47,441 bases of DNA from Candidatus Peregrinibacteria bacterium (GTDB taxonomy: Bacteria; Patescibacteriota; Gracilibacteria; UBA1369; UM-FILTER-53-11), in contig JACRID010000050.1 of NCBI GenBank assembly GCA_016220145.1, positions 1 to 47,441 of the forward strand. Direction: 5' to 3'. A model generated the notes under the pieces. That model was not told where the DNA came from, ran no database searches, and saw only the letters and a program-made list of their open reading frames with translations. Numbering within the stretch: the first letter of the stretch is position 1; each line of letters begins with the position of its first letter. This document shows, in pieces, positions 7,735-15,918 of the stretch. Both the position numbers and the translations under genes were made by a program.

Positions 7735-9282
7735 TTAAAGAAGTGAAAGCGATGGTATTGAATCCAATTGGGCGTCGTCCAGCAGCGTTTCAAGCGCCGG
7801 AGCATTTGGACTTAAATTGATTGGAGTTGGCAGGGGAGTGGATTTTAAGTGATCATATTTGAGTCCCGCCGTCGCGCCAACCGAATCGTTCCCCGATTTT
7901 TGAGAAATACTGATTGCCGTTTCATAATAACTCAGCGCTTGTTTATAGTTTTTTTGATTTTCTTCCAATTGCCCAAGATTTAAATAAGCTTCGCTTAATT
8001 CGGGATCGATTGTGAGCGCTTTTTTAAGATGAGTTCGCGCGTTTGTAAAATCATCGTTTGAAAATTCCGCCCATCCGAGCAGATTGAAGCTCATGGCGCT
8101 ACCGGGATGAGTTTCAATCGCCTTAAGGCCGAGTATCAAAGCCTCTTTTGGCTGTTTTAAGTGATTTATAGCCAGTGCCAGGGGTCTTATAAATCTTCGA
8201 ATGTCCGAAGTATCGGTCAAAACGGCTTCTTTATATAATGGGAACGCTTTTTCAAAATCGCCGAGGTCAAAATAAGTGTCTGCAATGTACTGTTTCGCCA
8301 AAATTCGCGGCTGCCAGCCAAGTTTTAGGGCTTGTTCAAAGTCCGCAATGGCCGCCGTATATTTTTTCTGGTTTCGTAAAGCAATTCCGCGGTAAAAATA
8401 ACCGGCAGGATGGTTTGAATCCAAATCAATGGCCTTTTTTAGGGCATCTTCGGCGTCCGACCATTTTTGTTCGTTCAAAAATGCATGGCCGAGCACAATC
8501 CAAACGTCGCGGTAGTCGTGCTGCGTTTTTAGCGCATTAAAGGCCAATTCTATCGAAAGTCCGTATTCTCCGACTTGGTCAAAAGCCTGTGCAAGCATCG
8601 CCTGTAAAAATTCGATTTTCCCGTCGCGCGCAAGTTCAAAATCTCTGTAAACAGTAAGAATTCTTTGTGCGTTGGTTTTAATGGCTTCGTCGTTTCCAAG
8701 AGTCAGACTTTTTATTAGAAAGTTTTTTGCATTGTCCTGCTCGTTCAAAAAAGCGGCGATTAGTCCTTGATAATAAGCTGACGTTTGCGTTTCGGGTGTC
8801 ATTTGAGCAAGCCGTGTTTTTGCATCCAGCACTTTTCTTAGTCCAAGCAAACTTTTTACGGCTTTTATTTTTAGTGCCGCATTTTGAGGGCTTAAATTAA
8901 CCGCAAAATCAAAATTCTGCAAAGCGTATTGATATGCCTTTTGCGACATAAAAACGTTGCCGATTTTTTCATATGGTACAACTTCTTTCGGTACGATTTC
9001 AGAGGCTTTTTGGTAAGAAGCAAGCGCTTTGTCAAATTCACCCTTATATGTGTAATTATCACCACTGTCGAGAAGTTCCTTGTAAGTCAGGTTTTTGGGA
9101 GCTTGAGTGCGCTTAACTTTAGTCTGAATTATAGGTGGCAGTGGTTGTTCTGCGGATCCTTTTAAGTTCAAGCTCGGGATTTGTATTACATTGAAAAATA
9201 TAAGGCCGAAAACAACCGCGGAAACCACCAGAATTGAGACTATTACCTTAAGTGCCGTCATCAAATGTGTGTTTTGTGTCAT
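7735..9282 (-). CDS. Membrane-anchored TPR-repeat protein
   Basis: The start at MTQNTHLMTALK (9282) is chosen because it overlaps the ruvC stop by ATGA; the listed longer ORF reads back into ruvC. 515 aa with one N-terminal membrane segment (VIVSILVVSAVVFGLIFF), then tandem tetratricopeptide repeats over most of the length, for example GDNYTYKGEFDKALASYQKA, PAGYFYRGIALRNQKKY and SEAYLNLGQLEENQKNY. The tail is Pro/Leu-rich. TPR arrays are protein-binding scaffolds; the orientation suggests the repeats face outward. Lying directly before the prepilin peptidase, it may serve type IV pilus assembly, but that is inference from position only. Confidence 0.85.
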   Translation of the reverse strand: MTQNTHLMTALKVIVSILVVSAVVFGLIFFNVIQIPSLNLKGSAEQPLPPIIQTKVKRTQAPKNLTYKELLDSGDNYTYKGEFDKALASYQKASEIVPKEVVPYEKIGNVFMSQKAYQYALQNFDFAVNLSPQNAALKIKAVKSLLGLRKVLDAKTRLAQMTPETQTSAYYQGLIAAFLNEQDNAKNFLIKSLTLGNDEAIKTNAQRILTVYRDFELARDGKIEFLQAMLAQAFDQVGEYGLSIELAFNALKTQHDYRDVWIVLGHAFLNEQKWSDAEDALKKAIDLDSNHPAGYFYRGIALRNQKKYTAAIADFEQALKLGWQPRILAKQYIADTYFDLGDFEKAFPLYKEAVLTDTSDIRRFIRPLALAINHLKQPKEALILGLKAIETHPGSAMSFNLLGWAEFSNDDFTNARTHLKKALTIDPELSEAYLNLGQLEENQKNYKQALSYYETAISISQKSGNDSVGATAGLKYDHLKSTPLPTPINLSPNAPALETLLDDAQLDSIPSLSLL

Positions 9283-9743
9283 GTTCTTGTGGTGAGGAGG
9301 CAAATTGCGCAGGCTATTGCGTCCGCAGTGTCGTCTTGATTTATATCGATTCCCAGAGTGCATTGTAACATTTTTCTGATTTGAAGTTTGTCGGCTTTTG
9401 AATCGCCGGCGACGGCTGATTTTATGTGGGCGGGATTGAATTCCGTTATATGGATTCCGTATTCTTCCAAAACCTCGGCGATGACGCCGCGCGCGTGCGA
9501 AACCTTCATTGCGGTTTTAACGTTTTTCGAGAAATAAATGTGTTCCAAACCTGCGGCGGCCGGCTTCCACTGTTTAAGCACGCTTTTTAAGTCGTTTGCC
9601 AATATATTTAAACGAGTGGGGAAGGGAAGTTTGCCGGACGTTTTTATGCAGCCGCAATCAAGCAAAAGCATTTTTCTGCCGGACATCTCCAAGACGGCAA
9701 AACCGGTTCGTTCAATGCCGGGATCGATGCCGATGACTTTCAT
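9279..9743 (-). CDS. ruvC: Holliday junction endodeoxyribonuclease RuvC
   Basis: 154 aa, slightly shorter than E. coli RuvC (173). Resolves four-way junctions with RuvAB. The catalytic acidic residues are in place: Asp7 in GIDPG, Glu67 in GLEHIYF, and the Asp cluster at about 137-141 in QDDTADAIACAI. The fold-typical NPAHIKSAVAGDSKADK is present. The C-terminus ends in LLTTRT right after the last helix. A TAGAAT box lies 6 nt before the ATG, suggesting a leaderless transcript that also covers the TPR gene. RuvA and RuvB are not in this window. Confidence 0.94.
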   Translation of the reverse strand: MKVIGIDPGIERTGFAVLEMSGRKMLLLDCGCIKTSGKLPFPTRLNILANDLKSVLKQWKPAAAGLEHIYFSKNVKTAMKVSHARGVIAEVLEEYGIHITEFNPAHIKSAVAGDSKADKLQIRKMLQCTLGIDINQDDTADAIACAICLLTTRT

Positions 9744-9783
9744 GGTGTAATTCTAACACTATAGGTTGTATATGAAAGTTAAA

Positions 9784-9950
9784 AGGCAAGTGGGGTCATG
9801 TATTTTTTAAGACCATGTTTGGACTGCTGGGCCGCAGGATCATGTTTTGCGAAGCAAAATGCCGAGACTGCCGTCGAGGCAATCCTGCGGCCGTTGCGCG
9901 AGCGCAACAAGCAGGCCTATGGTATTAAAAATACATGACCTCACTTGCCT
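9784..9950 (+). repeat. Structured intergenic element, copy A
   Basis: A 167-nt element with a multibranch fold and a clear relative at 28277-28461. Outer stem: AGGCAAGTG / CACTTGCCT, continuing as GGTCATGTATTTTT / AAAAATACATGACC, then GACCAT / ATGGT. CTGC (9824-9827) pairs with GCAG (9911-9914). An inner 11-bp stem GGCCGCAGGAT (9830-9840) / ATCCTGCGGCC (9882-9892) encloses two hairpins (TTTTGC-GAA-GCAAAA and GCC...GGC). A further hairpin GTTGCGCGAGCGCAAC follows. It abuts the pyk stop codon. Strand is chosen so that it reads the same way as copy B. It may be a non-coding RNA, a transcript-end structure or a miniature mobile element. Confidence 0.8.
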
Positions 9951-11351
9951 TCACACCATCGTAGTCGTAATCAATTTCTCCTTTTTTCCAAACCCGGCAT
10001 TGCAAATAACAATTTCGTCGCCGTGTTTCAGAAGTTTTTGCTGAATTAACGTGTTTTTTATCTGCGGCAGGGAATTTTTTAGATTTATGAACTGTACAAA
10101 GGAGTGAGTTACGCCCCAAACAAGAGCCATTTGCCTCGCGACGTGCGCGTCCGGCGTAAAAACTATGATCGGGATGAAAGGACGATATTTTGCAATTTCT
10201 TGCGCCGTATAACCGCTGCGGGTTACCGCGACTATGAATTTTGCACCTATGTCATGAGCCAATTTTGAGGCATTTAAACATGTTGCGTTAACTATTTTCA
10301 TATCCTCCGGTTTGCGCAAATTAAGCAAATGTTGATGTTTTTTCAGGTCATTTTCCACGGCTATAGCAACTTTTTCCAAAGTGCGGGTCGCTTCAACCGG
10401 ATATTTGCCCACAGCCGTTTCATTAGAAAGCATAAAAGCGTCGGCGTGATCGAAAATCGCCGTAGCCGCATCGGAAATCTCGGCGCGCGTCGCGCGCGGA
10501 TTCTCCACCATCGAATCCAGCATTTGAGTCGCGACAATCACCGGTTTGCCATATGTATTGCACAAATGAATTATTTTTTTCTGAAGCAGGGGAACCTGTT
10601 CCGCCGGCATCTCCACGCCCAAATCGCCGCGCGCGACCATCACTGCATCCGCCGCCATAATTATTTCTTCCATATTGTTTACGGCCTCATGGCGTTCAAT
10701 TTTCGCAATTATTTTTGCGCGGGAATGGTGCTGGTTAATGATCCGGCGCAAATCTTGTATGTTTTTCGCATCTTTCACAAAAGAAAGCGCCACATAATCG
10801 ACATGATGTTTTATCCCGAAAAGAAGGTCTTTTCTGTCTTTGAGATCGAGCGGATCAGCCGATATTGAAGCCGTCGGCGCATTAATGCCTTTGTGGCTTT
10901 TTATAATTCCTCCGACCGTCACCGTGCAATGAATTTTTGTTTTATCCGCGCTTATGTTTTTAACTTTCAGCTCAATCAAGCCGTCGTCTATCAAAAGCAC
11001 ATCTCCGTTTTTTACATCGTGCGGCAATTCTTTGTATTGCACGGGAATTGTGCCCTTTTCATCATGAATTGAAAGAACTATTTCTTGCCCGTGTTTTGCC
11101 TCAATACCGGCTTCCGGCAGCTCGCCAACGCGGATTTTCGGTCCCTGTAAATCCTGAATAATGGCTATCTCGCGGCCCGTTTCTTTTCCAACTTCACGCG
11201 CTGCGCGAATTATTTTTTCAAATTGAGCATACGTTCCATGTGAAAAATTCAACCGTATGCAATCCATCCCTGCGCGAACCATCTTAACAAGCACCGATTT
11301 AGATTCGGATGCCGGCCCAATGGTGCAAATAATTTTTGTTCTGTTTTCCAT
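9951..11351 (-). CDS. pyk: Pyruvate kinase
   Basis: 466 aa. Converts phosphoenolpyruvate and ADP to pyruvate and ATP. Seen: TKIICTIGPASES and LNFSHG at the N-terminus; DLQGPKIRVG; the B-domain insertion (about 68-165); the active-site block IIAKIERHEAVNN; MVARGDLGVEMP; and MLDSMVENPRATRAE. The C-terminal domain has AVTRSGYTAQEIAKYRP, so the usual effector-domain region is kept. It follows the small coiled-coil gene by 17 nt and is probably in its operon. Structured element A starts right after the TGA stop and may define the transcript end. Confidence 0.96.
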   Translation of the reverse strand: MENRTKIICTIGPASESKSVLVKMVRAGMDCIRLNFSHGTYAQFEKIIRAAREVGKETGREIAIIQDLQGPKIRVGELPEAGIEAKHGQEIVLSIHDEKGTIPVQYKELPHDVKNGDVLLIDDGLIELKVKNISADKTKIHCTVTVGGIIKSHKGINAPTASISADPLDLKDRKDLLFGIKHHVDYVALSFVKDAKNIQDLRRIINQHHSRAKIIAKIERHEAVNNMEEIIMAADAVMVARGDLGVEMPAEQVPLLQKKIIHLCNTYGKPVIVATQMLDSMVENPRATRAEISDAATAIFDHADAFMLSNETAVGKYPVEATRTLEKVAIAVENDLKKHQHLLNLRKPEDMKIVNATCLNASKLAHDIGAKFIVAVTRSGYTAQEIAKYRPFIPIIVFTPDAHVARQMALVWGVTHSFVQFINLKNSLPQIKNTLIQQKLLKHGDEIVICNAGFGKKEKLITTTMV

Positions 11352-11368
11352 ATTTCAGGCCGAACCAA

Positions 11369-11689
11369 TTACAAAGATGCCATTTGTTTTTCCAAATCCG
11401 CCAAAATCGCCTTTTCTTTTTCCGTCATAATTATTTCCAGTTTTTTCATTGTTTCTCTCGTGGAAGTATCCACTGCGATTTTCAAATCACGCAATGCCGC
11501 TTCAAGAATATCTTTTTGCTCTTTTAAAACAGCTTCGCGTCCTTCTTTATCTTCCTGTGGAACGGTTTTTAACTTTTCCTCCGCCTGCGCTTTTGCGTTA
11601 TCGCAGACTTTGTTGAAAGCCGCCTGCAGAATCATTAAATTCGTTCTCTGGTCGTCTATTGTTTTTTGGTATTGTTCGTCTAAAGTCAT
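11369..11689 (-). CDS. Small coiled-coil protein of unknown function
   Basis: 106 aa, not recognised. Almost entirely charged helix (for example KAQAEEKLKTVPQEDKEG and TEKEKAILADLEKQMASL), with no membrane segment and one cysteine. It looks like a cytoplasmic coiled coil. It sits 17 nt before pyk in the same direction and has its own strong extended -10 promoter, so it is probably the first gene of a two-gene unit with pyk. Whether it touches pyruvate kinase function is unknown. Confidence 0.7.
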   Translation of the reverse strand: MTLDEQYQKTIDDQRTNLMILQAAFNKVCDNAKAQAEEKLKTVPQEDKEGREAVLKEQKDILEAALRDLKIAVDTSTRETMKKLEIIMTEKEKAILADLEKQMASL

Positions 11690-11712
11690 ATGTATCTTTA
11701 TTTTGCGTGTTT

Positions 11713-11741
11713 ATTATACCATATTTTTACTTCACCGTCAC
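11713..11741 (-). promoter_or_regulatory. Promoter for the coiled-coil/pyk unit
   Basis: Minus strand: GTGACG (11741-11736), 17-nt spacer, TATAAT (11718-11713), preceded by TGG, which forms an extended -10. It overlaps the 3' end of glmS. About 23 nt separate the -10 from the ATG at 11689, so this transcript has a short leader, unlike most others here. Confidence 0.65.
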
Positions 11742-13520
11742 GCTTTTTGCCAAATTTCTCGGCATATCGGGGTTATTCTTGCGCAGAACCGCTAATTGAT
11801 AAGCCAGAATCTGCACAGGGATGATATTTACGATAGGGGAGGCATCGCCCGCGTCCGGCACCCTTATCCAATAATCAAAAACCTCCTCGCGCCTGGGGGA
11901 AACGCCTATTATAAAACCTCCGCGGGCCTTAATTTCAATTGCATTTGAAATAACGTCACTGCGCGTTTCATCGTTTGCCACCAGCGCAATGCACGGCGTT
12001 CCTTTGCTGATTAGCGCAATCGGGCCGTGCTTTAATTCTCCGCCGGCAAAACCTTCCGCATGTATATAAGAAACTTCTTGCAGTTTTATCGCCGATTCAA
12101 GAGCCATCGGATAATTCATCCCGCGCCCGATCACATACATGCTCTCGACATTTTTGATTTTCTCGGCCAATTCCAAAATATGTTTTTCATAGCGCGGATT
12201 TAACATGTCATTGATTTGAGAAGCCGCTTCAATCAAAAGTTTTTTTCCTTCATTCAGCCGTCCGGCGCATGCATAAGCCAATAAAGTCACAATCGCCAAT
12301 TGCGCTGTTGTCGCCTTTGTTGAAGCGACAGCTTTTTCCGGACCTGCCTTTATGTGTATCGAAAGGTCCGCCATCCGATCCATGCTTGAACCCTCGACAT
12401 TAACAATAGTGAGCAGCTTTGCTCCTTTTTTCTTGGCAACTTCCATTGCTTCCAAAGTGTCGGCCGTTTCTCCACTCTGTGAAACTGCAACCAGCAGACT
12501 GTTCTTTTTTATAAAATGCTGAAAATTCGGGAATTCGGACCCGAATTGCACATTCACGTGTTTCTTGCAGATTTTTGAGAAGAGATAACTGGCCGCAATG
12601 CAAACTTTTCCGGCCGTGCCGCATCCTATGAAATACGTTCCAAATGCTTTGTTAATGGCATCGGCAATTTTCTTCATCAATTTTTCATTCTGATTTATTG
12701 CGCGATGAATGGTTTCTTTTTGTTCCATGATTTCTTTAATCATGAAATGCAAAAAAGAACCTTTTTCGGCTTCCTGCGCCTTCCATTCTATTTTCACAAT
12801 ACGTTTTTTAATCTCTTTGCCGGTCTTCAAATCAATAAAATCATGACCGCCGTCAATCACCACCATTTCATCGTCATCCAAATACATGACTTCGTTCGTG
12901 TAATCCAAAAATGCAGGGATATCGGACGCAATAAAATAATCGCCATCGTGACCTTTTCCTATAATAAGCGGAGACCCGCGGCGCGCCGCCACAATCGAGT
13001 CGCAGTCTTCGCTCATCACCAAAAATGCGTAGCGGCCTTTAAACTGTTCAAGCGATCTCTGAACCTCATGTCTAAATATGGCTTTGTCTATTTTTCCCGG
13101 ATATTTTTTTAGATTCTCTTCAATCAAATGCGCTGCAACTTCAGTATCCGTTTCGGAAACAAATTTGTGTCCTTTTTTAATCAGCGCTTTTTTAAGCTGA
13201 AGGTAATTCTCAATTATTCCGTTGTGAATCACTACAACGCGATTACCGCAGCTGGCATGAGGATGCGCATTCTTATCCGTGACTCCGCCGTGCGTCGCCC
13301 ACCTTGAATGAGCCATAGCCAGGTGGGAGGTCGGCAATTTCAATTTGCCTATGTTCAATTCGCCGATCTTCCCGATTTTTTTATGGATCACTATGTTTAA
13401 GTCGGTCTTTACCGCAACGCCCCAAGAGTCATAACCGCGATATTCCAGTTTTTTCAAACCCTTAAGAACAAGAGATGCGGCGTCCGGCCGTTTGCCCTTA
13501 TATGCAATAATTCCACACAT
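11727..13520 (-). CDS. glmS: Glutamine-fructose-6-phosphate aminotransferase (isomerizing)
   Basis: 597 aa, full length. Makes glucosamine-6-P from fructose-6-P and glutamine, the entry to UDP-GlcNAc and peptidoglycan. The N-terminal Ntn amidotransferase starts at the catalytic Cys2 (MCGIIAYKG), with KLEYRGYDSWG, HSRWATHGG and HNGIIENY. Two SIS isomerase domains follow: FIGCGTAGKVCIAASY, SQSGETADTLEA, VASTKATTAQ, and the C-terminal LAYQLAVLRKNNPDMPRNLAKSVTVK, a typical GlmS end. There is no upstream room for a glmS ribozyme: the -10 lies 11 nt before the ATG. That promoter overlaps the pepP stop. Confidence 0.97.
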   Translation of the reverse strand: MCGIIAYKGKRPDAASLVLKGLKKLEYRGYDSWGVAVKTDLNIVIHKKIGKIGELNIGKLKLPTSHLAMAHSRWATHGGVTDKNAHPHASCGNRVVVIHNGIIENYLQLKKALIKKGHKFVSETDTEVAAHLIEENLKKYPGKIDKAIFRHEVQRSLEQFKGRYAFLVMSEDCDSIVAARRGSPLIIGKGHDGDYFIASDIPAFLDYTNEVMYLDDDEMVVIDGGHDFIDLKTGKEIKKRIVKIEWKAQEAEKGSFLHFMIKEIMEQKETIHRAINQNEKLMKKIADAINKAFGTYFIGCGTAGKVCIAASYLFSKICKKHVNVQFGSEFPNFQHFIKKNSLLVAVSQSGETADTLEAMEVAKKKGAKLLTIVNVEGSSMDRMADLSIHIKAGPEKAVASTKATTAQLAIVTLLAYACAGRLNEGKKLLIEAASQINDMLNPRYEKHILELAEKIKNVESMYVIGRGMNYPMALESAIKLQEVSYIHAEGFAGGELKHGPIALISKGTPCIALVANDETRSDVISNAIEIKARGGFIIGVSPRREEVFDYWIRVPDAGDASPIVNIIPVQILAYQLAVLRKNNPDMPRNLAKSVTVK

Positions 13521-13531
13521 GTAGCGGGTGG

Positions 13532-13559
13532 ATTATATCTTAATTATGGCGGATTTCAA
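13532..13559 (-). promoter_or_regulatory. glmS promoter inside the 3' end of the peptidase gene
   Basis: Minus strand: TTGAAA (13559-13554), 16-nt spacer, TATAAT (13537-13532), then 11 nt to the glmS ATG. The -10 box overlaps the TAA stop of the preceding gene. The predicted mRNA has at most a few untranslated bases. Confidence 0.65.
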
Positions 13560-14585
13560 TTCCTTGGGCGTTTTTGTCAGGTTAGTTACTCCGTTGTTTT
13601 CCACAATCACCATATCTTCCAACCTGACTCCGAATTCGCCCGGCAGATAAATTCCAGGTTCTATTGTAACAACCGATTTCGCCGGGATTTTGCCCGAATA
13701 TTTTTGAGATAAATTCGGTAATTCATGAATATCCATGCCGACGCCGTGGCCTAAAGAATGGCTGAAATAAGCCCCGAATCCTGTCTTTGCAATTACGTCG
13801 CGTGCCACCGCATCAATATTTTTACCTGTAACTCCGGATTTCAATTTGGCAATAGCCGTCTCATGGGCTTTTTTCACCAGTTCATAAATTTTTTCTTGTT
13901 TGCCCGTTGGACTTTTTGTAAAAAGTACGCGCGTCATATCCGAGCAATAACCCTTATGGGTAGCACCCATATCAATCAAAATCATGTCGCCGCGTTTTAA
14001 TTTTTTATTTGTGTTGTGATGATGCGGGGCGGCGCTGTTTTCGTTAATCCCGACAATTGAAGGAAAAGACAAACAATCAGCGCCAAAATCATGGGCAAGT
14101 GTTTCTATTTTCCATGCAATATCATTTTCGGTTTGGCCTGGCTTAAGCCATTTTTTAATAGCAGCAAAAACCTTGTCAATTATATTTTGAGCGCGTTTTA
14201 TTATATCAATTTCCACCGATTTTTTTGAAATGCGCTTCTTATCCAGTTCATCGCCGATATCGTCAATCTTTATATTTCGGGAGATTTTTTTAAAAGACTT
14301 AAATCGCCGCACGCTCATATAATTTCCCTCAATTCCTAAATTCTTAACCTTATATTTCTTAATAAAATCTTTCCATGCGTCTTCAAAGGACGCTGTGACG
14401 TCAATTATTTTAAAACCCGGTTTTAATGAGACATTTGCAACCAGGTGATAACGCCCATCCGTAAACAAAAAACCGCTGCCAAAATTATTCTTGCGAAACA
14501 AAATCAACTGTCCGCTCGATCCGTCAAATCCGCTAAAATACCTTATGTTTGTTCCGTTGGTGACAAGAATGATGTCGGGCAACAT
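13533..14585 (-). CDS. pepP: M24-family Xaa-Pro peptidase
   Basis: 350 aa. Metallopeptidase of the pita-bread fold that cleaves Xaa-Pro bonds (aminopeptidase P or prolidase type). An N-terminal creatinase-like domain (about 1-130, with NIRYFSGFDGSSG and FLFTDGRYHL) precedes the catalytic domain. Metal ligands are visible in MILIDMGATHKGYCSDMTRV (two Asp), SHSLGHGVGMDIHE (His), TIEPGIYLPGEFGVRLED (Glu), and the last Glu in the same stretch. A TAGAAT box lies 6 nt before the ATG. Whether it acts on dipeptides (PepQ) or longer peptides (PepP) cannot be told; the symbol is approximate. Confidence 0.88.
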   Translation of the reverse strand: MLPDIILVTNGTNIRYFSGFDGSSGQLILFRKNNFGSGFLFTDGRYHLVANVSLKPGFKIIDVTASFEDAWKDFIKKYKVKNLGIEGNYMSVRRFKSFKKISRNIKIDDIGDELDKKRISKKSVEIDIIKRAQNIIDKVFAAIKKWLKPGQTENDIAWKIETLAHDFGADCLSFPSIVGINENSAAPHHHNTNKKLKRGDMILIDMGATHKGYCSDMTRVLFTKSPTGKQEKIYELVKKAHETAIAKLKSGVTGKNIDAVARDVIAKTGFGAYFSHSLGHGVGMDIHELPNLSQKYSGKIPAKSVVTIEPGIYLPGEFGVRLEDMVIVENNGVTNLTKTPKELKSAIIKI

Positions 14586-14608
14586 AAAGCCATTCTATAC
14601 CTTTGTGT

Positions 14609-14878
14609 TTACAACTCATAAACGTCTTTACGATGTTTTATTCTCAAAATTATCAATATCTGAATTCTGTTGTTTTTATCCATATCGAAAATTGCCCGAT
14701 AGTCACCGATTCTAAATCTATATTGGCCGATAGCATGGTTTTTAAGTTTTCTTGCAAATACCAGCGGATCTTTTTGGGTGCTGAAGAAAACAATCTTTTT
14801 CAAAATGCGCTTGATTGCGTCTACATTCAGTTTTTTTAAATCACTACGCGCGCTTTGTGTATATAAGATCTGATACAT
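14609..14878 (-). CDS. RelE/YoeB-superfamily toxin
   Basis: 89 aa, typical toxin length. Family features: the start MYQILYTQSARSDLKKL, KLKNHAIGQYRFRIGDYRAIF and IKHRKDVYEL at the end, matching RelE/ParE-fold ribosome-dependent mRNA interferases. It follows the antitoxin by 3 nt and is certainly co-expressed with it. Arg and His residues expected for catalysis are present in the conserved strands, but the exact mechanism (mRNA cleavage or gyrase poisoning) cannot be read from sequence. Confidence 0.85.
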   Translation of the reverse strand: MYQILYTQSARSDLKKLNVDAIKRILKKIVFFSTQKDPLVFARKLKNHAIGQYRFRIGDYRAIFDMDKNNRIQILIILRIKHRKDVYEL

Positions 14879-14881
14879 AAT

Positions 14882-15133
14882 TCATGACAGTCCAAATTCC
14901 GCCAAAATTTCTTTTTGCGTATAAACTTTCCCTTCCATGGCTTGTTCTCTGGCTTTTGCTACATCTTTTTTAAGTTTCTCTAAAACAAATTCCTTTTCAT
15001 CTATGGGATACACTTCCAGAACCGGAACATTCTTCTTAATGATTACGAATCGCACATTAAGTTCTTTTGCTCTCTTCGTATATGTTGCGATATTAGCCCT
15101 GAACTCCTTCATGCCTATAAATTTGGTTGTCAT
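14882..15133 (-). CDS. Phd/YefM-family antitoxin
   Basis: 83 aa. The N-terminal Phd/YefM fold (KFIGMKEFRANIATYTKRAKE, then VRFVIIKKNVPVLEVYPID) binds DNA. The C-terminal helical tail (LKKDVAKAREQAMEGKVYTQ) would wrap and neutralise the toxin. It is the first gene of the pair, as usual for self-regulated modules. The operator upstream contains the TGTACA core known from E. coli yefM-yoeB. Confidence 0.85.
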   Translation of the reverse strand: MTTKFIGMKEFRANIATYTKRAKELNVRFVIIKKNVPVLEVYPIDEKEFVLEKLKKDVAKAREQAMEGKVYTQKEILAEFGLS

Positions 15134-15148
15134 ATGTATGTATTGTTA

Positions 15149-15169
15149 GTGTACCTCTAAGTGTACACT
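15149..15169 (-). promoter_or_regulatory. Toxin-antitoxin operator/promoter with TGTACA palindrome
   Basis: A perfect palindrome AGTGTACACT (15160-15169) lies one helical turn from a half copy AGTGTACC (15149-15156). The half copy, read on the minus strand, supplies TACACT as the -10 box, 15 nt before the antitoxin ATG; the full palindrome falls in the spacer. Antitoxin binding would therefore block RNA polymerase. TGTACA is the documented core of YefM operators in E. coli (established knowledge). Confidence 0.7.
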
Positions 15170-15195
15170 ACAAAACCATAAATATCAATCTGAAC

Positions 15196-15876
15196 TTACG
15201 GCTTCTTCTTATCAAACATATATCCGATGCAATGTATTGTATGTATAAGTTTGCCGTTTGAGGGAGTCTCCAGTTTTCTGCGCAGCCGATTTATATGTAC
15301 GTCTACCGTATTGCTGGCAATATTTGCGTTTCTGTCCCACACATTTTCAAAAATCGAATTGCGCGTCAAAACGCGTCCTTTGTTGTTTATGAGAAAATCC
15401 AACAGCGCGAATTCCTTGTTTCTAAGCGCGACGGTGTGATTCGCCCTTTTTGCAAGACGGCGCTCCATGTCCAACCAAACGTCAAAAGCTCGGGACCATT
15501 TATTGCCTTTATCGTTATTTTTTCTATATGCCAGATTTTTAAGATCTTTGGCCAATTCATGGTACATAATCGGCTTTGCATAATATCGGTTAACCCCAAA
15601 ATCCAAAGCTTTTGTACGGGTACGTTCATCGTTGTTATCATCGATGACGACGATTGGAGTCGAGGTTTTATTTTTACGCAATTCGGCCGCCACATTTAAT
15701 ATTTCACATCGCGGAGATCGGCAATAAATAAGTATTACATTGGCGTTTGCTATTTCTTGTGACAGTTCGGATTTCGGATTCCAGACTCTTTTTTCAAACT
15801 CTACATTTTCATATCGCAACCCGCGCTGAACGCAGTCCGCTTTTTCTCCGAGTTGGTGTAGAAGGATGGCTAGCAT
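15196..15876 (-). CDS. OmpR-type response-regulator-like protein with degenerate receiver
   Basis: 226 aa. The C-terminal winged-helix DNA-binding domain is clear (about 135-224): VALRNKEFALLDFLINNKG, VLTRNSIFENVWD, NTVDVHINRLRRKL and IHTIHCIGYMF. The N-terminal receiver lacks its first strand and acidic pair: the protein begins at MLAILLHQLGEKAD, which aligns after the usual DD. The phospho-acceptor Asp is also gone (NVILIYCRSPRC instead of LDLMLP), while the switch Lys in YYAKPIMYHEL remains. The short N-terminus is real: an in-frame TAA lies 5 codons upstream of the ATG and a promoter (TTGACA, then TATAAC 11 nt before the ATG) leaves no room. It probably regulates without phosphorylation. 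No partner kinase is nearby. Confidence 0.85.
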   Translation of the reverse strand: MLAILLHQLGEKADCVQRGLRYENVEFEKRVWNPKSELSQEIANANVILIYCRSPRCEILNVAAELRKNKTSTPIVVIDDNNDERTRTKALDFGVNRYYAKPIMYHELAKDLKNLAYRKNNDKGNKWSRAFDVWLDMERRLAKRANHTVALRNKEFALLDFLINNKGRVLTRNSIFENVWDRNANIASNTVDVHINRLRRKLETPSNGKLIHTIHCIGYMFDKKKP

Positions 15877-15886
15877 ACAAAAGGCT

Positions 15887-15918
15887 TGTTATAATCAAAA
15901 CGGTTATGAAGATGTCAA
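15887..15918. promoter_or_regulatory. Overlapping divergent promoters
   Basis: Around GTTATAAT two -10 boxes share bases. Minus strand: TATAAC (15893-15888), 11 nt before the regulator ATG, with TTGACA at 15918-15913 (spacer 19, or 18 if TTATAA is the -10). Plus strand: TATAAT (15890-15895) with TGT before it, an extended -10 that would serve a small ORF and/or rlmN. The two polymerases would compete. TGTC/GACA motifs scattered from 15913 to 16052 are candidate operator half-sites for the adjacent regulator. Confidence 0.5.

Noticed and set aside
7713-7805. N-terminal 31 residues of the prepilin peptidase ORF
   Set aside because: Out-of-family sequence inside the TPR gene; MYIIPVAV gives the normal first membrane helix.
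9925-10119. 64-aa minus-strand ORF at the pyk 3' end
   Set aside because: Frame shadow of pyk and of structured element A.
11727-13520. glmS ribozyme or UGA recoding
   Set aside because: The 5' leader is too short for a ribozyme; TGA ends several conserved genes at the expected family C-terminus, so UGA is a stop here.
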